Assembly: GCA_035291605.1 (NCBI GenBank)
Contig: DATDRS010000222.1
Coordinates: forward strand, 1-18,107
DNA: 18,107 nt
Source of the DNA: DATDRS01 sp035291605
GTDB taxonomy: Bacteria; Chloroflexota; Anaerolineae; Anaerolineales; UBA6663
Direction: 5' to 3'
The translations under genes and the position numbers were made by a program. The notes beneath the pieces are model-generated. The model did no database searches. It saw only the letters and a list, made by a program, of their open reading frames with translations, and was not told where the DNA came from. Below, in pieces: positions 14,179 to 18,107 of this stretch; the stretch's first letter is position 1; every line of letters begins with the position of its first letter.

Positions 14179-16011
14179 ATGTATTGCGGCTACTCTGGAA
14201 CGATCCTCCGCATTAACCTGACGACCCAACAAATCGGCCGCGAGCCGCTTGACCGCAGGCTGTGTGAAGACTACGTGGGTGGACGCGGCCTGACGTCGTA
14301 CTTGCTCTATCGCGAGATGGATCCGGCCGTGGACCCGTTCAGCCCCGAGAACAAGTTGATGTTCGGCGCCGGCCCGCTCACCGGCACGGGCGCAGTGGCG
14401 GCCTCCCGGTATGTGGTGGTGTCCAAGTCCCCGCTCACGAACACCATCGCCTGCTCCAACTCCGGCGGGTTCTTCGGCCCGGAGATGAAGTTCGCGGGGT
14501 ACGATGTGATCATTTTCGAGGGACAGGCGGACAAGCCGGTGTATGTGTGGATAGAGAATGATCGGGTGGAGTTTCGGCCGGCGGACAAGCTGTGGGGCAA
14601 GACGCCTGAAGAGACCGACGAGGCCGTGCGGGCGGCGACCAGCCCCCATGCGAAGGTGGCTTGCATCGGCCCGGCCGGCGAGCGGCGATCGCTCCTGGCA
14701 GGCGTGGTCAACGACCGTCAACGGCTGGCGGCGCGCTCTGGCGTCGGCGCAGTGATGGGAAGCAAGAACCTCAAGGCCGTCGCCGTGCATGGCACGGGGA
14801 GCGTCCGGCTCGCCGACGCCGAAGCCTTCTGGTTTGCCGCACTGGACGTGCTCAAGAAGGTGGTCAACGATCCGGTGTCGTTCGGGAGTTTCCGCGCCTA
14901 TGGCACGGCCAACCTGGTCAACCTGATTAACGAGATGGGCGCTTACCCTACCCGTAATTTTCAGGAAGAAGTGTTTGAGGGCGCCGCGGCGACGAGCGGC
15001 GAAGCCATCGCCGAGAAGATCCTGGTGAAGAACCGCGCGTGCTTCGCCTGCCCCATCGCCTGCACCCGCGTGAGTGAGGTGAAGGACGGGCCGTATCAGG
15101 GCCGCGGCGAGGGGCCGGAATATGAAACGACGTGGGCCTTTGGCGCGCTGTGCGGCGTGTCGAATCTCGAGGCGATTGCCAGGGCCAATTTCCTGTGCCG
15201 GGATTACGGGGTTGACTCCATCTCCGCCGGGGCAACCGTCGCCTGCGCCATGGAACTATACGAGAAGGGGTACGCGCCGGAGAGCGACATTGGCTTCCCG
15301 CTGCGTTTCGGCGATGCGGAGGCGATGATCCGCGCGACGATCATGCTGGGCGAGCGCGACGGCAAGTTTGGCGCACGCATGGCGGATGGCAGTTATCGCC
15401 TCGCCGCGCATTACGGCCACCCCGAGCTGTTCATGGGCGTCAAGAAACTGGAGATGGCCGCCTATAGCCCGCGCGTGTTCCAGGGCATGGCGCTGCATTA
15501 CGCTACGTCGAACCGGGGCGCGTGCCATGTGCGCGGCAACACGGTCGCCGCCGAGTTGTACGGCATTCCCAAATACGTCCCGCCGGACACACTCGAGGGG
15601 AAGGAGGAGCTCGTCCGCCGCCCATTCCAGAACTCGACCGCCTTTGTGGACTCGAGCGGTATCTGCCTGTTCACTAAGTTTGCCATCACACACCGGGAGA
15701 TCGTCGCGATGATGGCCCCAGCCACCGGCCTGGATTTTACTTTCGACAAATCTATCACTCAGGGCGACCGCATTTGGAACATGGAGCGGTTGTTCAATCT
15801 GCGCGCCGGTTTCACCGCCGCCGACGATACGCTTCCCGACCGAATGCTTGAGCCGGTCCCGGGCGGCCCGCGCGCTGGCAGCCGCGCCGAGCTGCAGAAG
15901 AATCTCGAAACATATTACCAACTGCGCGGCTGGGATGAGCACGGTGTGCCGATGAAACAGAAGCTGGCCGAACTGGGCCTTGAGGATTTCTGGGGCGTGG
16001 TGGGCGGATAG
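14179..16011 (+). CDS. aor: Aldehyde ferredoxin oxidoreductase (tungsten-bis-pterin enzyme family)
   Basis: A 610-residue cytoplasmic enzyme that oxidises an aldehyde to a carboxylic acid and reduces ferredoxin. The N-terminal domain has GTILRINL, DYVGGRGLTSYLL, SNSGGFFGPEMKFAGYD and MGSKNLKAVAVHG, all family hallmarks for pterin binding. The [4Fe-4S] ligands are Cys288, Cys291 and Cys295 (CFACPIAC) and Cys496 (SSGICLF), nearly the same positions as in the Pyrococcus furiosus enzyme. EGPEYET and FGALCGVSN lie in the active-site region. ATG 14179 has GAGGTGA 8 bases upstream; the frame is open further upstream, but only through the hairpin and the end of the previous gene. It follows a ferredoxin fused to an amine-dehydrogenase subunit and precedes a MoaD-like gene, so it probably removes the aldehyde formed by that dehydrogenase. 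Tungsten rather than molybdenum is assumed from the family. Confidence 0.93.
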   Translation: MYCGYSGTILRINLTTQQIGREPLDRRLCEDYVGGRGLTSYLLYREMDPAVDPFSPENKLMFGAGPLTGTGAVAASRYVVVSKSPLTNTIACSNSGGFFGPEMKFAGYDVIIFEGQADKPVYVWIENDRVEFRPADKLWGKTPEETDEAVRAATSPHAKVACIGPAGERRSLLAGVVNDRQRLAARSGVGAVMGSKNLKAVAVHGTGSVRLADAEAFWFAALDVLKKVVNDPVSFGSFRAYGTANLVNLINEMGAYPTRNFQEEVFEGAAATSGEAIAEKILVKNRACFACPIACTRVSEVKDGPYQGRGEGPEYETTWAFGALCGVSNLEAIARANFLCRDYGVDSISAGATVACAMELYEKGYAPESDIGFPLRFGDAEAMIRATIMLGERDGKFGARMADGSYRLAAHYGHPELFMGVKKLEMAAYSPRVFQGMALHYATSNRGACHVRGNTVAAELYGIPKYVPPDTLEGKEELVRRPFQNSTAFVDSSGICLFTKFAITHREIVAMMAPATGLDFTFDKSITQGDRIWNMERLFNLRAGFTAADDTLPDRMLEPVPGGPRAGSRAELQKNLETYYQLRGWDEHGVPMKQKLAELGLEDFWGVVGG

Positions 16012-16061
16012 CCGATGGTTGGCGGCCGTTGACGATCTGTTATCCGCTGTCGGCTACCGCC
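16003..16061 (+). promoter_or_regulatory. Hairpin from the aor stop to the moaD-like start codon
   Basis: GGCGG at 16003-16007 and TAGCCGA at 16009-16015 pair with TCGGCTA at 16050-16056 and CCGCC at 16057-16061, leaving a single bulged A. The left arm contains the aor stop; the right arm ends one base before the ATG at 16063. An alternative 7-bp stem joins GCGGATA at 16004-16010 with TATCCGC at 16041-16047. No Shine-Dalgarno sequence is visible, so ribosomes finishing aor would have to open this structure for the next gene to start. Confidence 0.5.
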
Positions 16062-16062
16062 C

Positions 16063-16305
16063 ATGATTATCCACGTCAAGCTCTATGCCAGCCTACGGCG
16101 GTATAGACCCGGCCTGGCCCTCGGCCAATCGTTTGCCTGCGCGGCGCCAGATAACGCAACGGTAGAATGGCTGTTTTTGGAGGCGCTGGGCCTGCCGCCT
16201 GAGGAAGTGGCTATCGCGCTGGTCAACGGCATCCACTCGGAGCGTGACCGCCTGTTGTGCGACGGCGACACGGTTGCCCTATGGCCGCCCATTGCGGGCG
16301 GGTAG
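16063..16305 (+). CDS. MoaD/ThiS-family sulfur carrier protein
   Basis: An 80-residue ubiquitin-fold protein ending in Gly-Gly, the residue pair that is adenylated and thiocarboxylated in MoaD and ThiS. The central NATVEWLFLEALGLPPEEVAIALVNG and the late DGDTVALWPPIAGG are typical of MoaD-like proteins. It would supply sulfur for the dithiolene of molybdopterin, the pterin bound to tungsten or molybdenum in the enzyme coded just upstream. Such MoaD-like genes are often found beside aor. It is the last gene of the operon, 51 bases after aor, with a start that lacks a ribosome binding site and lies against a hairpin. ThiS cannot be excluded from sequence alone, but no thiamin genes are nearby. 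Confidence 0.88.
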   Translation: MIIHVKLYASLRRYRPGLALGQSFACAAPDNATVEWLFLEALGLPPEEVAIALVNGIHSERDRLLCDGDTVALWPPIAGG

Positions 16306-16342
16306 GTCAGCCCTCATTTGAATTGTGAACATTATCACTAAA

Positions 16343-16370
16343 TTGACAAGACCGGTTTTCATGCTAGACT
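16343..16370 (+). promoter_or_regulatory. sigma-70-type promoter of paaX
   Basis: TTGACA at 16343-16348 is a perfect -35 box. TAGACT at 16365-16370 is the -10 box, 16 bases downstream, extended by TG at 16362-16363. Transcription should begin near 16377, giving a leader of about 37 bases. No clear terminator is seen between the moaD-like gene and this promoter, so read-through from the operon is also possible. Confidence 0.75.
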
Positions 16371-16413
16371 AGAAATGTCTCACTTTTCTGACGGTATGAG
16401 TTAAAAATGACAT

Positions 16414-17268
16414 ATGTCGAAACGCCCGCATCTACGTACGCAGTTTATCATCATTATTCTGTTTGGTGATGTGGTTGCGCCTCGGGGGGGGCGGGTGTGG
16501 ACGGCGAGCCTGCTGCGGATGCTGAAAGTCCTCGGCGTGGGCGAGCGGGCAGCCCGCTCAACCTTCTCACGACTGAGGCGTCAGGGCTGGTTCAGGCCGG
16601 AGCGCGATGGCCGTCACAGTCTGTACACGCTTGCGCCCAAAGGACGGCGCATTTTGGAAGAAGGCGGCCAGCGTATTTTCGAGCCGCGCAAGATGGAATG
16701 GGACAGCCAGTGGCATATGGTCGTGTACTCATTACCGGAGAGCAAACGCCAGTTGCGGAACGATCTGCGCAAGCGTTTGGCGTGGCTGGGGTTTGGGCGG
16801 TTGGCCCCCGGGACGTGGATCTCGGCGAACAACCGGCGGGAGGAAGTTCAAAAGCTTCTGGATGACCTCGACGCCGGCGAGTATGCGCAGATGTTTTCGG
16901 GCGTGCGGCTTTCCATTGGGGACGACCGGGAAATCGTGAAGCGCTGCTGGGACCTTGAAAACCTCAACCGCCAGTATGCCCGCTTCATTGCCCGGTGGGA
17001 GCCTGAGTACGAAAAATGCATGCACGCCTTGGTGCGCGGCGAGGAGCTATCGGCAGCGCAGTGCTTCGCCCAACGTTTCTGGATCACGCATGAATACAGC
17101 CCGTTTCCTCGCCTCGACCCGAACCTGCCGGCCCCGCTCCTGCCGCACGGGTGGCTGGGCGCGAAGGCGGCCGAGCTGTTCAAGGAGTACCGCAGCCTGC
17201 TCAACGAGCGGTCGAACGAGTTTATCGAGAGCACGATGCGAGGTCCCAATGGATGGAAAGGGTTCTAG
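16414..17268 (+). CDS. paaX: PaaX-family transcriptional repressor
   Basis: A 284-residue regulator of the PaaX family, which in characterised bacteria represses phenylacetate genes and is released by phenylacetyl-CoA. The N-terminal winged helix is seen at about residues 5-85 (FIIIILFGDVV, then GVGERAARSTFSRLRRQGWF, then RHSLYTLAPKGRRIL), followed by WDSQWHMVVYSLPESKRQLRNDLRKRL, the typical PaaX middle domain, and a C-terminal domain with RFWITHEYSPFPRLDPNLP. The length is normal for the family. ATG 16414 has no good ribosome binding site but is the only start that keeps the whole helix-turn-helix. The gene has its own promoter and terminator. With a phenylacetate-CoA-ligase-like gene at the left edge of the window, it suggests that an aryl-acetyl-CoA is the inducer for this locus. 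Confidence 0.92.
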   Translation: MSKRPHLRTQFIIIILFGDVVAPRGGRVWTASLLRMLKVLGVGERAARSTFSRLRRQGWFRPERDGRHSLYTLAPKGRRILEEGGQRIFEPRKMEWDSQWHMVVYSLPESKRQLRNDLRKRLAWLGFGRLAPGTWISANNRREEVQKLLDDLDAGEYAQMFSGVRLSIGDDREIVKRCWDLENLNRQYARFIARWEPEYEKCMHALVRGEELSAAQCFAQRFWITHEYSPFPRLDPNLPAPLLPHGWLGAKAAELFKEYRSLLNERSNEFIESTMRGPNGWKGF

Positions 17269-17330
17269 GGTGAGTCAACGGCGCGGTCAGCCTGGTTCCT
17301 GGCATCCCTCAAAGGTCGCAGAGTTTGTGG

Positions 17331-17364
17331 GCCAGCCTGAAAAGAAGGCTGGCTTTTTATTCTT
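17331..17364 (+). terminator. Rho-independent terminator after paaX
   Basis: GCCAGCCT at 17331-17338 pairs perfectly with AGGCTGGC at 17346-17353 around a 7-base A-rich loop, followed by TTTTTATTCTT. It is a strong intrinsic terminator 60 bases after the paaX stop, and makes paaX a single-gene transcription unit. Confidence 0.9.
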
Positions 17365-17426
17365 GAGAAAAATGGTCGGGATTATCTTGTTTTCGCTGCC
17401 CGGCAGGCCTCTGTGAGGTAATTACT

Positions 17427-17741
17427 ATGAGTGACTTCCTCCACGATGGCATGTTCCCGATAGAAGAAGCCCCGTGCGTCATCGAGACCCCCTCGCCTCG
17501 CTTGCCGGATTTTGAACGGCCGGGCGACCCCAGGCTTCTGGCAGAAGGCTGGGAGCGGCGATTCATGGCGGATTTGGAGCGCCTGAGCGAGTACATAGAA
17601 CTCTATACCTCACTCGGCTTCGAGGTCCGCACAGAGAAGGTCCCCCCGGAAGAGATCGGCCCCGAATGCAGCGATTGCCGCCTGATCATCTGCCGGCAGT
17701 TCCTCACACTCTACACACGCAAGCGCCAGATAGACCAGTAA
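17427..17741 (+). CDS. Conserved-looking small hypothetical protein with C-x2-C-x4-C motif
   Basis: A 104-residue acidic soluble protein that I do not recognise. It has no signal peptide or membrane segment. The N-terminal 35 residues are proline-rich (EETPSPRLPDF-like), the middle (FMADLERLSEYIELYTSLGFEV) should be a helix, and the C-terminal part has Cys81, Cys84 and Cys89 in GPECSDCRLIICRQF followed by the basic TLYTRKR. The cysteines could bind a metal, or a cluster with a partner. GAGGT at 17415-17419 is 7 bases before the ATG, codon use matches its neighbours, and the frame is followed 99 bases later by the TrpB2-type gene, so it is very likely a real gene of the same unit. No function is proposed. 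Confidence 0.75.
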   Translation: MSDFLHDGMFPIEEAPCVIETPSPRLPDFERPGDPRLLAEGWERRFMADLERLSEYIELYTSLGFEVRTEKVPPEEIGPECSDCRLIICRQFLTLYTRKRQIDQ

Positions 17742-17840
17742 CCGCCCCAAAAGGAGACTGATCCACGCAACGAAGACGCATATCTTGTATTGCCCAACAA
17801 CCTGCAAACCCATTTTCATCCTTGTCAGGAGACGAGACTT

Positions 17841-18107
17841 ATGAGCGACCAATACAAATACCTTTTGGACGAGAGCCAGCTGCCGAAGGCGTGGTACAAC
17901 ATCAACGCCGACCTGCCCACGCCGCCCCAACCTGTGCTGCACCCCGGCACGATGCAGCCAGTGACGCCCGACTTCCTGGCCGTGCTCTTCCCCATGAACC
18001 TCATCCTGCAGGAAGTCTCCCCGGAGCGCTGGATCGAGATCCCCGAGCCGGTGCGCGAGGTGTACAAGCTCTGGCGGCCCACGCCGCTGCACCGCGCCCG
18101 GCGGCTG
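17841..18107 (+). CDS. trpB: TrpB2-type tryptophan synthase beta chain (3' truncated by window)
   Basis: The first 89 residues of a PLP-dependent enzyme of the TrpB2 subgroup; the frame remains open to the last base of the window. The start YKYLLDESQLPKAWYNI, then LPTPPQPVLHPGT, FPMNLILQEVSPERWIEIPE, and VYKLWRPTPLHRARRL, are characteristic of the N-terminus of TrpB2, which is longer than in ordinary TrpB. TrpB2 makes tryptophan from indole and serine, often acting without TrpA as an indole-salvage enzyme. The PLP lysine would be just beyond the window. AGGAGA at 17827-17832 lies 8 bases before the ATG. The 98-base leader after the preceding gene shows no hairpin or T-run, so the two are probably cotranscribed. 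Its presence next to arylacetate-type genes hints at aromatic amino acid metabolism, but the link is weak. Confidence 0.88.
   Translation, partial: MSDQYKYLLDESQLPKAWYNINADLPTPPQPVLHPGTMQPVTPDFLAVLFPMNLILQEVSPERWIEIPEPVREVYKLWRPTPLHRARRL

Noticed and set aside
17363..17391. Promoter before the 104-residue gene (TTGAGA followed by TATCTT)
   Set aside because: The spacer is only 14 bases and no other -10 box fits; a promoter is expected after the terminator but I cannot place it.

Overview
The window is GC-rich, densely packed and coded entirely on the + strand: 17 genes, of which the first and last are cut by the window edges. The gene content points to an anaerobic or facultative bacterium: a tungsten-type aldehyde:ferredoxin oxidoreductase, archaeal-style split glutamate synthase subunits, many Fe-S proteins, PaaX and a TrpB2-type tryptophan synthase. 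Together with gaps filled by imperfect palindromes, this fits an Anaerolineae-like Chloroflexota genome. That placement is inference from style and gene content; no rRNA or marker gene is present.

Layout. (1) 1-1205: 3' part of a phenylacetate-CoA-ligase-family gene, closed by a strong terminator (1329-1367). (2) 1454-16305: one long run of 13 genes that looks like a single operon, with a candidate -10 box near 1413. It holds a GlnT/GmaS-like glutamine synthetase homologue; an APC permease; two successive complete sets of [class II amidotransferase, GXGXG subunit, FMN glutamate-synthase core]; a three-gene HcnABC/opine-oxidase/sarcosine-oxidase-like flavin dehydrogenase whose last subunit is fused to a four-cluster ferredoxin; an aldehyde ferredoxin oxidoreductase; and a MoaD-like sulfur carrier. 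(3) 16343-17364: paaX with its own promoter and terminator. (4) 17427-18107: a small Cys-containing protein of unknown function followed by the 5' part of a TrpB2-type gene.

How the genes may work together (inference). The parts match, step for step, the indirect N-methylglutamate route for methylamine: gamma-glutamylamide synthetase, N-alkylglutamate synthase in three subunits, then an N-alkylglutamate dehydrogenase. Here, however, the set is followed by an aldehyde oxidoreductase and flanked by an arylacetate-CoA ligase and PaaX, the phenylacetyl-CoA-responsive repressor. A coherent reading is an anaerobic primary-amine pathway for larger, possibly aromatic, amines such as phenylethylamine: import, gamma-glutamylation, transfer to an N-alkylglutamate, oxidative release of glutamate plus aldehyde, ferredoxin-linked oxidation to the acid, and CoA activation. 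I know of no described pathway joining these parts. The fusion of the amine-dehydrogenase subunit to an AOR-type ferredoxin is the strongest single piece of evidence that the two oxidations are physically linked.

Most gaps between the operon genes contain an imperfect hairpin that starts at or just after the upstream stop codon; two of them appear to cover the next ribosome binding region.
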